Notes under the pieces: generated by a model
Database searches by the model: none
What the model saw: the letters and a program-made list of their open reading frames with translations, nothing else
What the model was told of the DNA's origin: nothing
Part shown: positions 33,856-45,539 of the stretch, piece after piece
How the letters are laid out: every line of letters begins with the position of its first letter
Position numbering within the stretch: position 1 is the first letter of the stretch
Source of the DNA: Clonostachys chloroleuca
Taxonomy: Eukaryota > Ascomycota > Sordariomycetes > Hypocreales > Bionectriaceae
Length of the DNA: 64,000 nt
NCBI GenBank assembly: GCA_037952775.1
Contig: JBANAY010000003.1
Location: 35,960,001 to 36,024,000, forward strand
Direction: 5' to 3'
Position numbers and translations under genes: made by a program

Positions 33856-35946
33856 TCAAGTCACCACTGTCAGCGATTCTTCGTCGCTCAAGAGAAAATC
33901 GAGAAGATTGGCCTCGGCAATGAGAAACGGCGACTCAGCTTTCTTCTGATTGAGTGTTTGGTCAATGAGGTCGATGGCATCTGGACTGTGTGCCAAGTAT
34001 TTGCGAAACAATCTGGACAGCAATTCCCGAGCACCATCATGTCTATCAGTTGATGGATACAGCTCGTGTGATTGCCCACCGTTTGCGATTGAGGATGCAT
34101 CGCCTTCTCCGTGGCCCCCTTTGGAACCCGAAGCCAGGAGCGCCCGGAGAGCCTCGGAGCCTTGCTTAGCGACCTTTTCCCTAGGACAGTCTTGGCTGAT
34201 TGCAGTGAATGAATCAGCAGTGCCTTCGGCAAGTATCATATCAGAGCCTTGCCGTCTATTAGGCCCCGATGAGGTGGCGTGGGCTATAATAATGGTAGCC
34301 GCAGCAATGAAGCTAGCTATGTCTAACACGCGACAATGGAGCTGGGTATTCCCAGCGCGGTGAACAAGCTGCTCGTGTCGGTGAAGAATGATCCTCGCCG
34401 CCTCTAGCGCAAGCTCTTTGAAGGCGCCTTTCTTCGTATTTGAATCCGTCTCATTGATGAAAGGGAGATTTGTCAGGAGCCTAAGCAAGAGGAACCACAC
34501 TTGGCAAGTCAGGCGCTCATAGTCTCTGGCTGCTTCAATAGATCGAGAGTAAGGCATTTTTGGCGCTTTCCACCACGAGGAAGGCATTGAGCTTTCTAGT
34601 TTTTCAAGCTCCTGGTTGAGAATCGAGGTATCACGGAGCTTGCCATCGATACCAATACGATCGGAGCCCGTGAGTTGGATGGAGAGGATGCATAGCCGGT
34701 GGTAGATGACATCCTCCCCTAGTGAATCGCTGAAGTTCATATCCGCGAACGGTTTGACACCGCTAGCAGTTTCGAATCCGAGAAGCATGCTGCAGTAGCA
34801 ATCTCCCATAACTGCAGAAAGCCAGAGATGCCGTTGGGTTGCAAGGTCTAGTGAGTGGTCCTGGTTTGAAGAAGAGTAACTTGAATGGAATCCCAGGAGA
34901 CGCAAAAGGTCAAGAGCTCGCCTGAATATTGACCAAGCCTTTCCAATATGGAACTCATTGATGTGTATCATCCCTAGCAGAGAAAGGCATTCAACTCCTT
35001 GAACAGAGCAAGCCAACTCGTCATTCGCCAATACAACATGAGTCACTGCCTGGATGTAAGATTGGGCTGTCTCCTCTGGGTTTCCAATATCCAAATCGGT
35101 GCTGTCAAAGTCTGGAGGAAGCTGTTGCAGACAGAGGGCAAAATATAGCAGCATCTGTGCAACGATCAAAATATGGGAGCCCACCACCGTGTGCGGTAAT
35201 ATAATGGGGATTGGTTCCTTGGGCCGCCAGAACGTACCTGGTGGTCTGCGATTGATTTAGAAAGACAATTCGGATATGATTTGATTTCTGGCAAAACTTA
35301 CTGCGCAAAGTCCATGACCCACGCCATAGTATGCGTGCAGATCAAGACCGCATCTCGCTGACTTGGGATGAGACTGATTAACTCTTGCTCAGCTTGGCTG
35401 TATTTAAAGAAGCCCGTTGATCCAATGGCATGATTCATTGTCGACACCAGTGATTCATCTCCGAGTGATAATCCCGGGGCGAGAGTCATCGAGGTCGGCC
35501 CGGCGATGGGAACTTCGTCTGCAGTAAGTGACATTTCTAACAATGATGGCTGGTTGGCCGTGCTCTGATGCTGCCCTTGTACTTGGTCGGCCAAGAGCTG
35601 CTGCTGGACCTCTAGAACTCTTTGGAGGATGTTTTCGATGCGTTCAAGCCGCATAGAATGCTCTGCTGGAGCTGTCGTCGAATCGCTCTGACGATGCAGC
35701 TCTGGACTTGCAGCTTGGTCTTGTGGAGGCTCGAGGGAGCAGGTCGCGCCAGTCTTGACACATTGTGAGCAGACATCGACGGCTTCTGTGGTTAGCTGGC
35801 ACTTGACCTTGCGCCGCCGGCCTGTATAGTATAAGTATCATAGTCCGGTCGCATCACTCATTGGATAAATCAGGGGCTGTCTAACATTCGAAGCATCTCC
35901 GGGTATCCCGCCGAAGGCGTTTCAACGGGCGCCCGGATTGCTGCAT
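33856..35946 (-). CDS. Zn2Cys6 transcription factor with fungal-specific domain
   Basis: A Gal4-type regulator, probably of neighbouring metabolic genes. Exons are 35946..35886, 35821..35302 and 35245..33856, giving 656 residues. The first splice completes the zinc cluster: RRCFECRRRKVKC, then CSQC and a final Cys, with spacing C-x2-C-x6-C-x9-C-x2-C-x6-C. A short coiled-coil linker follows (RLERIENILQRVLEVQQQLL). The large last exon has the fungal transcription factor middle homology region (CLSLLGMIHINEFHIGKAW, FRRALDLLRLLGFH). A CACGTG palindrome lies 150 bases upstream of the start. No frame problem is seen here. Confidence 0.92.
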
Positions 35947-37345
35947 AACGAGGGGAAGGTGGAACAACAAGATCTTCCCAATTCAAGCGACCATTGCCTT
36001 CAGCTCATGAGAGCTAAGATTTTGCATGTAGATAAGGAAAGATGACATCGTTGACATTCGAATACGGCTTAGCTACAGTATGCATCGAAATGCACATCAC
36101 GTGACGACAACCGTACTTCACATATCAATGTTGATTTTCCTCAAGGCATGTATTTATCAGGCAGAGAGGCTTATGCGCTTAAAGGAGACATAGCGAGGTT
36201 TCGCGGGAGTAACGTTCAGTGAGGATGTGCGCATTGCGCCTGTTTGGGAGCGGTTGGTATGTAAGGATGCCTTTCAAGCTGCCTTACCACCCTGCATCAC
36301 ATTGGACCATCAGCTTCCAAGATCACGCATTACCTGCTTACTTGTTGGGCATAATATTGAAATAAATTGCAATCAACTAGTAAGGCGCATGTTTGGAAAA
36401 AATTTCAGAATGGCTTCAGCTAATAGGCACTCGCCCTACTCTGGTCACCTGCAATATCGATGACTTAGTACCACCTGACTACCGAACATCTGTTTACTAC
36501 GACCATTATTCCTAAATTGAACTTGTATCTGCCTATCACCTCTATCCACTGCTGTAAACACTAATTTGATGTTTAACAAGGTTGTGTGTAACCTATTCAC
36601 CTCGTGTACCAAACATAGCCCTATTAAGAAGTCATCTTTGGTAATACTAGACTTACCTCCCTGGTTAATTTTGAAGTTTAGCTTATATATCCTAAGTTCA
36701 AGCTACAAATAAATCTCTCAGTTTTCTGGAGCTAGAAAAGTCGACCCGTTTTCATTTTAGAATCCTTCTCTTGAAAGATTATTCTTTGCGTGCTAATTCA
36801 GCTCCACCCGGAATTCTACTGATCACAAAAATTGGTAATCTAGGTATTTAGTCAAATGATATAACGATGATAAATTAAACTCCGATTTTTGTAATTATTG
36901 AATCATCTTTGTGCTTACTGATGGTTGACAGTTCGCATTTCTTCCCTGTATATCGGTGCCCTGCTGTAGTTTACTCTTCAAGTTCTCAAAATTGGTACAA
37001 TGAGGTTCAGAAAACAGAAAGCTCGGGCGATTCTAGGGTTTAGTTTGGAGTTACGAAATCCTCCAGAAGTTTGGATCCCGCCCCAGAGTTGCCCCATTCA
37101 TGGGCTCAAAAGCCTTAATAAATTTCTAGTTGTAGATGCCAGCTGACTGACAACTTCGACATACCAGTTGATGCCAAATAGACTGTGACTCGCTACTAGC
37201 GTGGTGTGCTTCCTTTCTTTGAAGTTCATGAACATACATTTGCCATCCTAGAAAGACAGTGAGCCTGTGTCCACAGCGTTCATCCCGTCATAGAAGAGAT
37301 TGAGGGTCAGAGCCCGTGACTGTCCAGTACGACGAAACACCCAGA
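35947..37345. other. AT-rich intergenic region, no gene seen
   Basis: About 1.4 kb. From about 36480 to 37000 composition is strongly AT-rich, unlike most spacers in the window. A CACGTG palindrome (36098-36103) lies near the regulator's promoter. No open frame has a recognisable domain. It could be remains of RIP-mutated repeat DNA. Confidence 0.45.
36098..36103. promoter_or_regulatory. CACGTG palindrome upstream of the Zn2Cys6 gene
   Basis: CACGTG in the context ATCACGTGAC, 152 bases before the regulator start. It is the standard E-box/Cbf1-type site for bHLH proteins. Function here is not shown. Confidence 0.3.
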
Positions 37346-38581
37346 ATGCCAACCACAAAGATAGATGTGGGCCCTAAGCTGGACATCTTTCTGGCCACTT
37401 CGCCGCCGCATCGCTACGTGGCTACGGACACAATTCGGCGAGGTCCAGAGAATTCGGCATCTCGTCTCTGCAGATGCTAAAGTAACGATAACGCTACGCG
37501 GCAGAGCCAAGACGAAGATCAACGTCTCTTACGTCAATGTCAATATCTGGAACTGCGATCGCGACGACATTATTGAGATCGAACAGACCATCTACAGCGG
37601 CCCTGTGCATATCCCCGAGGACAGCCAGGAGGCGCAGGGGTGGCCGTTCAGCATTGACATGCCGCAAGTCTACACGTCAGCGGCTGGCTTGACGGCACTG
37701 CTCCCCAATAGCGTTAATGTATTCCACAAGGATGATGAAGGCAAGGTCGAGGCCTTCATAGAATATGCCCTCTTCGCAGAGCTCACGGCGGCTGTGAGCG
37801 GCTCCCTGAAGAAGTTTGAGGCGACTCTGCCGATTCACATCCGCCAGCTGACGCCCATTCTCACAACGTTGGATACATCGGATCTTCTCGACAAAGCACA
37901 TGTTGTCAAGTCGCGACAACTCATGCCGGGTTCGGGAGATGCTGAACGCTCCACCTCCAAGAAGCTGCAGAGTTTGTTCAAATCGTCGCCAACACCTGCA
38001 TTTGCCTTCGATATCCAGGTTACTCTGCCTGATGTCATTCAACTTGAGGGTCCCAATCCTCTCCCCTTGAAAGTACGAGCCATCCCTGACTGGTCCAAAA
38101 CTTCGCAGGAAATCGTCAATGTGCCGCAAAAGATGACTCTGACTCGGGTCAGCGCAAACAGTGTCTCCCTTACGGTTGCAGCTCATAATAAGTTAATAAA
38201 ACACGTCGAACAGCGATCCAACTTTAAGATATGGGAGATGGTGAGGGCATTAGGAAAAACAAATATTGAGATTCCCTGGTCGAAAGAGCCCGAGGATATT
38301 GACGTTGGGGAGCTGGTTAATCTTCGATTTGGAGCGGACAGGGTGGTCCCCTCTGTAAAGAGGCCAAACGGACCTCCGATGATTGTTCCTTGCGATTTGC
38401 CCTGTTCTCTGATCACGAGACTAACAATATCAAGCATTCGAATTTTTTGGAATGGGAGATCATTGGCAGGATCGGGGGCGAGAAGTTCACCACCAAGGGG
38501 GTGAGGCCCGTTTCCGTGGTGTGCTTGGGAGAGAAAGGCGCATATCAGCCTCAGCCAATTACTAGGGAAAGAAAGCATTAG
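37346..38581 (+). CDS. Arrestin-like protein, two apparent frameshifts
   Basis: Arrestin-like proteins of fungi are adaptors that often recruit ubiquitin ligases to membrane transporters. The reading from ATG 37346 gives VGPKLDIFLATSPPHRYVAT and then needs a shift near 37436-37440 to reach VQRIRHLVSADAKVTITLRG. The N-terminal arrestin sheet continues RAKTKINVSYVNVNIW and GPVHIPEDSQEAQGWPFSID. A second shift at a C4 run (38348-38351; five C would do) leads to the C-terminal LRFALFSDHETNNIKHSNFL and WEIIGRIGGEKFTTKG. No intron was needed. Corrected length is about 410 residues. It could be a real pseudogene, since it sits between AT-rich spacers. Confidence 0.72.
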
Positions 38582-39351
38582 CAGCTGTCAAGTAATGTGT
38601 TTGTTTTACCATATTGTAATGAGACAAGCAAGGTGTGGTAATGAGATGAAGATGACTTGTGAGGACGACAGCCTCCCACATTAGACTCATTTATTCTATG
38701 AAACTTATTAGATAATTCCTGCTGAAGATTCATGTAGGCTCTGGATTAAACTTATTTATATCCTGGCTTGAGAGCAGGGTGTCAAGCATCGCCTTTGAAC
38801 GTGCTGCTTACCTGTATGTATGTTTATATTGTCAACCACCCGGGTTTGGGGACAGAAGAAATGAGACATCAATTTGAAGGGCACTTATCAGCAGAGCGCT
38901 CGCTGTAGCTACCAGAGTGAGATAAGAACTAAGGAGAATGAAAATGAGTAAATTAAAGAGTGTAATTTATTGATTATATATTGTTAGCTCACAATAATAT
39001 GGTAAGTCTAACCATAGACGCGACAATAAGTAGGATATTGCTTGAGTGTATGAGTTTTAATGTCACCCGGTTGTTAGCGCACCTACATGCCAAATACTGA
39101 TTACTTAATGCTGTTCAGGTCTAAACATTAGTAGTGTATGACGATCAATTTACGACCAATTTGCGATCCATGCTCCATGCACTTGCATCTGCTCACCGTC
39201 TCTAGCCATTGCGTGAAGCATCATTCTATTGTTTGAGCAGGACACCATATAATATATACTTGGCCCATTGAACCTTCTGTGCTTTAATCATTACTTACCT
39301 CCAATCACTGCGGCCAATGTTACGCGCGGCATTCCATCTTAGGCTGTGACA
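38582..39351. other. AT-rich intergenic region, no gene seen
   Basis: About 770 bases, strongly AT-rich around 38930-39060. It should contain the 3' end of the arrestin-like gene and the promoter of the channel gene. No coding signal was found. Confidence 0.4.
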
Positions 39352-41580
39352 ATGTCGCTGCCCCAGCAACCTTTCGAGGATTATGAGATCGAACTTCCTG
39401 ATATTCAACACGGCGATTCATTCCGCCAGGTGGTGAGGAAGCTTTCTCTGTAAGCGATGCATTGGATTGACCCCGGAATGATAAATTGGCATTTCAAGGA
39501 CCAGAGAGCTAATGAAATTCGTCACTTTCTGCGATGTAGCTACTTTGGTGAAGCTATCGAGCTGCCAAGCACCTACGAGCAGCTCAGAACAACTTCAGCT
39601 GGAAGCTGTCTCCGCGTCCTAGTAGACCACCTTGCGTACAGCCGGTCCCCGAACCCAGCAGTTGTAAACGCCCTCCTGTGAGTTCGGGCTGTGAATCGTC
39701 CCTTAGTATGAGTAGATCCTCTGACCAGCTTGGCAGAGCTCTAAAGTGGCACTATGCCTCCGAGGACGAGCAACAAGGCGTCGACCTGTCTCGCTCGCAT
39801 GCATGTGAAATAGTCGCGTGGCGTTTCCTTTCCAGAGTGCCCGAGCGGGATGTGTTCAGTTATTGTCTCTACGAGATCCCAGCAGTCCAAGATGCCGATT
39901 TGGCTCAGTCGGAAACCGACACTGCTGGTCATTATAGTGAGACCTCACCATTATTGGCACGGTTCGGCACCCACGAGAGTGAAGACGGTGTTTACAGGCC
40001 TCCCGGCAGCTCCGGAAAAAGAGTACAGCTCCTCGGGTCGCTTTCGTTTCTGAGCCGGAACCAGGACGAGAGCTCTGTGGATTTCAACGACCCTGCCGTG
40101 GCCTTCAAAGGGCTCAACGCGCTCGAAATAGCGGCGATTGCAGACGCCAAGCGGTTCATGAGCCAGCACGTTGTTCAGAAGATAATCACTGGTATCTGGA
40201 ATGGTCACATCGTCTACTGGGATTCGCTTTCGACCAAATCTACCAAGCAGCCTCGTTTCTACGACCCGCAGACGACTGATCCCTTTTCGCGCCTGCGAGT
40301 GCCCAAGTACATGAAGTACTACGAAGTCGCCTTCTTCGCCATCTTCCTATGCCTTTACTATGCTGTTCTCATACGCGGAAAGACAAGTCGGATGACGGGC
40401 GCAGAGGTCGCCCTACTGGCTTGGTTTCTGTCCTTCTTCTCCGCCGAGTTGAACGAGTGGTACGATGCCGGTTCTATATTCTACGCGACGGATTTCTGGA
40501 ACCTTTTCGATGTCGCCATGATCCTCATTGGGTTCATCTTTGCTGTGCTAAGTAAGTTGATACCATATTCCTCAAAGCTCACACTGACCCTAATTGTCTA
40601 GGGATAACTGGCTTGTGCCTCGACGATTCGAACCTCAGCGGCTGGGCATTCGACATCCTCGCTCTCGAAGCCCTCTTCATGGTCCCACGTATCTGCTCCA
40701 TCCTGAGCCTCAGTCCTTACTGGGGCACCCTGATCCCATGCCTGAAAGAAATGGGCAAAGACTTCGTCAAGTTCATGGTCCTCGTCGTCATCTGTTATAT
40801 GGGCTTCTTGACAACTTTTTCATTGCTGGGGAGAAAGGTATTCAGCTTCGCCCAGATGGCCATGATCCTGACCAAGATCTTCTTCGGGTCGAGCTACATC
40901 GGGTTCGAGATGATGAGCGAGATCGACCCCCTCTTCGGCCCTCCCCTCGTCATCCTCTTCGTCACGCTCACCAACTTCCTCCTCCTCGGCTCCCTGACGG
41001 GTATGCTCTCCAACAGCTTCATGAAAGTCACGAGCCGCGCGCGCGAGGAGTACCTCTACGTCTACTCCGTGTACGTCCTGGAGGCGTCGACGAGCAACCG
41101 CCTGGTGCACTTCTACCCCCGTTCAACCTGCTGGCTCTGCTCATCTTCCGCCCCTGGGCCCTCCTCGTCGGCAAGTCACGCGCGATCCGGAAAGGTCGAA
41201 TCGTTCTGCTGAGGATCACCCACCTGCCGCTCGTCGGCGTGATCAAGCTGTATGAGCTTTTCCGACACGACGTGTTCGAGAGCGAGCTCTCAAGGTTGAA
41301 AGACAGCAGCTCGCATGCCGGGCAGAATGGACGGTCGAACAACGCGGTCATACGTCCCCGTTCTGCTCGTCGTCAGTCCACGTATGCGGAGTCGTCCGCC
41401 GGGAAGGACAGGGTGAGGAAGCGCAGTCTCATGCTGGAGGACGAAGTCGGCGACGACTCGGCCGTGGAAGCGCAGCTCGGCGAGCTCCATCGGAAGATAG
41501 ACCAGCTCACGCAGATCGTCATCGCCTTGCAAGAGAATCAGTCTGCGGCGCCAACCAAGTTAGAAGTACCAAAGCAATAG
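39352..41580 (+). CDS. yvc1: Yvc1-type (TRP-like) vacuolar cation channel, one apparent frameshift
   Basis: Yvc1 releases Ca2+ from the vacuole under osmotic or mechanical stress. Exons are 39352..39449, 39540..39677, 39737..40551 and 40602..41580. The N-terminal cytosolic part joins VVRKLSLYFGEAIELPSTYE and VNALLALKWHYASEDEQQ, as in fungal Yvc1. Six hydrophobic segments follow, from YYEVAFFAIFLCLYYAVLI to LVILFVTLTNFLLLGSLTGM, with the pore loop around KVFSFAQMAMILTKIFFGSS. After VHFYP the frame breaks at a C5 run (41116-41120); six C restore PFNLLALLIFRPWALLVGKS and an acidic, coiled-coil tail ending LEVPKQ, 676 residues in all, the usual size. Confidence 0.92.
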
Positions 41581-42244
41581 GCTCCAATCGAATATAGAAA
41601 ATATTGATATCGTCTCGAGGCTATTCTCACCTTGGGCTGTCGCCGTTGTCCACTGATACGAGCGCTTGCGAGCGCAAAGAAGCAGGGCCCGGCTGATGAT
41701 TGTGTTCTCAAGATCAAGAACCGGCGTGGAGAGCTAACATTCATCAGGCAGGTCATGTCCTCTCGGTGAGTCTTTTCCCAGACATTGCCCCGGCGCCCGT
41801 CGTGTGTCTCTCTCCCCGAATCGCGGGCATGATTGGCGCGCCTGGTGCGTGGTGGAATCGCGACCAGGCAGAATCGGCCCTTCGCGATAGAAGTGCCCGG
41901 CAATTGGGTCCTGTGACGTCAAAATCCGCTGTCAAAGTGTTTTCAGTTGGCCTTGTTGGGGATGGACCGAGAGAAGCTGGCTCCATAGAAGGTTGATTTA
42001 CCCGCCCTTCTCCACACAATGACCTCCTCGCCCTTGGGGGTTTGCGGGGAAACTCAATTGAGCCTGGGTCGGGACCCTGGAAAGTTGGAGCTTCAGGCAC
42101 ACTGACCGCTGTCATGCGGCATGTATAAGTATGGCCAGCTCCGATGTAGTCTCGCCAGCTGAGCGGCCGGCACGCGAAGAAGACGTTCGTCCGGGACGTG
42201 TACTGCCTCCCCCTTCTCCTCCGAACTCAAATCTAGGAAACAAG
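41581..42244. other. Intergenic region, no gene seen
   Basis: About 660 bases between two same-strand genes. It contains a near-palindromic GCGCTTGCGAGCGC at about 41662-41675. An in-frame ATG at 42131 could extend the GH5 protein but would bury its signal peptide. Confidence 0.4.
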
Positions 42245-43677
42245 ATGGTGTGGCTCTCAGGATTGGCCCTTGCAGCGCTGGCTGTATTTCTTGGCCATGG
42301 GTCAGCTGCTCCCAACGGGAACTGTCCAAGAGACTGGCCATACGCGCCCTTCAAAACTGAAGGTAGAGACATTGTGAATGCGAAGGGGGATAAGGTTAAA
42401 TTTGCGGGAGTCAATTGGCCCATGTCCGGTTCGTCAATGCCCTAGAGATGACATTGGGCGATTTAGCAAAATCTAACCTGGCCATAGGTGAAAGTATGAT
42501 TCCTGAAGGCCTCGAGAAGAAATCTGCGTCAGACATCCTAGACGATGTCGCAGGTCTGGGCATGAACTTCCTTCGAATGGGCTACTCTGCCCAAATGGTC
42601 GATGAAATATATCAGGCAGGAGGAGAGGATGTGTCCCTCGAGAAGGCCATCATTGCAGCGATGGGAGAACAGAACGGCACATCCGTCGTGGAGAACATGA
42701 TCAAGCACAACCCAAAGTGGACTCGCGAGACGGGCCGCTTCGAGATCTGGAGCGACATTGTCAAGCTTGCTGCTGAGCGCCACATCTACGTCCATCCAGA
42801 TATGCACATCGCCAAGGCGGGCTGGTGCTGCGGCCACGCTGATGGAAGCGCCTGGTTCGGCGACGAGGATTTCTCCGTGGCCAACTGGACAAGGGCGCTG
42901 AGCTACGTGGCCGACTGGGCTGCCCAGCATGACAATATCGTGTCAATGGCGCTGGTGAATGAGCTGCGCCAGCCTTGGGTCGAGAACTACCCAAAGTTTG
43001 GATACAACTGGATGACCCTGGTCGGAAACATGACTCTTGGGTCCGATGCCATCCATAAGGCAAACCCAGACCTGCTCATCTCTTGGTCCGGCTTGCAGTT
43101 TGACGAAGATCTTTCTGCACTTACCAGTGGGACAAACCTGCTCTCCTCGCCTTGCTACATGTGTGTATCCAACCGACAGGCGCCTTCAATGGATCCAGTG
43201 GTGTTCAACTTGGCGGACCACGCGTGGGGAGACAAGGTATTCTACGAGCTGCATCTGTACACCATGACGGAGGACCTCGACATGGGAAGCTGTGGCATCA
43301 TCAAGGCACAGCTGTACCGCGCAGGCTTCAATGCTCTCGGAATGGATCCTCCGGAGGACTGCGCCTTGCTGGAGAATCACTGGCTCGGCCCATGCCGACC
43401 GGCATCACGACTGACACCCGTTGCCATGACCGAGTTTGGCACCGCGCAGGATGCCAGTCTGCTGAGCAGCGCGTACATCCAGTGCCTACGGGAGTTCACC
43501 ACGGAGAATGACGTGAGCTGGGCCGTGTGGGCTCTCGCGGGAAGCTATCGCGTGAGGTCGGGCAAGCAGGAGGTGGACGATACCTGGGCGCTGTTTGACT
43601 TTAATTGGGACAACTGGAGGTTCCAGGAGGGCATTGACAAGGTCTGGAAGCCGTGGGTGAAGGCGACGATCGAGTAG
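42245..43677 (+). CDS. Secreted glycoside hydrolase family 5 enzyme
   Basis: A predicted extracellular beta-glycanase or related glycosidase; exact substrate unknown. Exons are 42245..42428 and 42488..43677 (intron donor GTTCGT), giving 457 residues. The start at 42245 gives a signal peptide (VWLSGLALAALAVFLGHGSA). The first splice rebuilds FAGVNWPMSGESMIPEGLE, then LGMNFLRMGYS. Further GH5 marks are HPDMHIAKAGWCCGH, the acid/base region ALVNELRQPW (NEL instead of the common NEP), LHLYTM and the nucleophile region MTEFGTAQD. Several cysteines suggest disulfides. The upstream ATG at 42131 is in frame but less likely. Confidence 0.9.
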
Positions 43678-44547
43678 GTAGGCCATAATATCCGAGAATG
43701 CAATTTCGAGTGGGCTAGACTGAACTGAATCATGCATGTTCCCTGTTTTGCCATGTCTCATATGGGAGGAATAATGCGCCGCGTTATGAATTCTGAACGA
43801 ACCACTGCCCGCACGCACCGTGTCGGCTGTAGTGATCGCCCACGAGGCCCCGTTCCGGCTGTTACCTGCAGCGTTCAGGGATGATAGAAGCTGGCCAGTG
43901 CTTCGCGGGGCGCTACAGGTACCTACAGGCAGTATTGTAATAACGGGGTGAGATACCAGCCACAACTCAAACGCAAGACAACAGTGAGCAGGAGAATTCG
44001 CAAGCCTGACCAGAAAATACGCACAGCCAGCACCCCCGCCATTAACAGAAGCATTAAGATATCGTTCCTTGACCACCCGCACGGTTGCAGCGGCGACGGG
44101 GCCGAGGTCACCCCTGACCGTCTTACGCCGACGATAGGCGACGATCTGCTGCCCCGGCGGGTTCCGATCTCGGGGCTACTGCACGCTGTAATTCTCCAGC
44201 GAACTGCACCTCTCCACTTTGGGCTGAGGTCTCACCTTGACGGCACGTCTCATTAGCTTCAATCCATCGTCGTTGCAGTTAGCTTTACCGGGCTGGGCCA
44301 CAACGGCTCCGGCTCGTGGTCCGTAGTTGTCCGTTCTTCCCTGACCTCCCGCTCTGCCTGGCCTCGCCTTATGCCCAATAATCTTCTTCTTATTACGATC
44401 CTTCCCCTCGAGTTGCCATTGCGACCCAATGCCGAGCCCGTTTGCTTTGATGTAACCGCACTCCTTCTCTGATGTCTTCTACTGCACTTTGATCTGGTTT
44501 ATGCCATTAATACCCCCCTGGCTTTGACGTAATCAGCCAGCCCGACT
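43678..44547. other. Intergenic region, no gene seen
   Basis: About 870 bases. Pyrimidine-rich stretches from about 44330 to 44520 fit a promoter and leader of the next gene. No coding frame or RNA gene is supported. Confidence 0.4.
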
Positions 44548-45539
44548 ATGAAGAACGAGCCGGTCTCATCTGGCGATCTCGCCAGTGACATCAACGCCCC
44601 TCGTGCTTCAACGACTTCCTCTCCCACAACCACCACGATGGAATCGACGCGGCGGAGTTGGAATACCAAGAACCTCGGTGCTCGAATCGGTTCCGATCTC
44701 GTCAGCGCCAGTTGCGCAGGAGCTCTCATCGCGCCTATCGTAGCCATCATCGACAGGTAAGAAGCCAAAAAAAAACAAACAAACCTCACTCCTCCTCCTG
44801 CAGCACAACCATACTGACTCCCCCCAGATCCATCATGGAGAACACCTCCGGCCGCAACACCCTCTCCAACTCCCTCAAAACCTCCCTCTCCAACCTCCTC
44901 CTCCGGCCCCACACCATCCTCCTCACCAAGCCGACCGCCCTCCTCTTCCTCCTCTACGGCGCAACCTACGCCTCCGCCAACACCCTCGACACCCTCTCCT
45001 CCACCGCCCGCGACAGACCCGCCTCCCACGTCACGGCCGGCACCCCCAAATTCGCCGCCTCCTCCTCCGTCAACGTCGCCCTCTGCATCTACAAGGACCA
45101 GGTCTTCGCCCGCATGTTCGGCCCCCCTGGTACCCCCCCGCGGCCCGTAACCCTCCCCTCCTACGCCCTATTCGCCGCCCGCGACTCCATGACCATCTTC
45201 GCCAGCTTCATCCTCCCGCCCCTCCTCGGGCCCCGCCTCGACGACCACCTCTCTGTCTCTTTACGCCGCCACGTCTCCGGCGCCACGGCCGCGCAGTTCC
45301 TCGCCCCGGCCGCCGTCCAGCTCCTCTCCACCCCGCTGCACCTCCTCGGGCTCGACGTTTACAACAGGCCGCCGGGGGGAGCGGGAGGCGGCGCGTCGTG
45401 GGGCCAACGGTGGGAGCTCATACGGCGCATGTGGCTCCCCAGCGCGGCCGCGCGCGTGTGTCGCATCGTCCCTGCTTTTGGTGTCGGTGGGGTTGTGAAC
45501 ACCAAGTTACGGAGGAGCATGATGGTGAAGCTTGAGTGA
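44548..45539 (+). CDS. Conserved fungal membrane protein, mitochondrial carrier-like (weak)
   Basis: Function not known to me. Exons are 44548..44756 and 44828..45539, giving 306 residues; the splice joins APIVAIID to RSIMENTSGRN. I recall similar proteins in other ascomycetes with the same DxSIMENxSG and ANTLDTLSSTARD segments, which hint at a mitochondrial carrier-like membrane fold; no carrier signature is intact. Hydrophobic stretches include LTKPTALLFLLYGATYASAN and DSMTIFASFILPPLLG. Exon 2 is unusually C-rich with almost only C/G at third codon positions. An internal ATG at 44638 is an alternative start. Confidence 0.7.

Noticed and set aside
42131..42244. Upstream in-frame ATG as the GH5 start
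   Set aside because: It would put 38 polar residues before a clear signal peptide; the ATG at 42245 is preferred.
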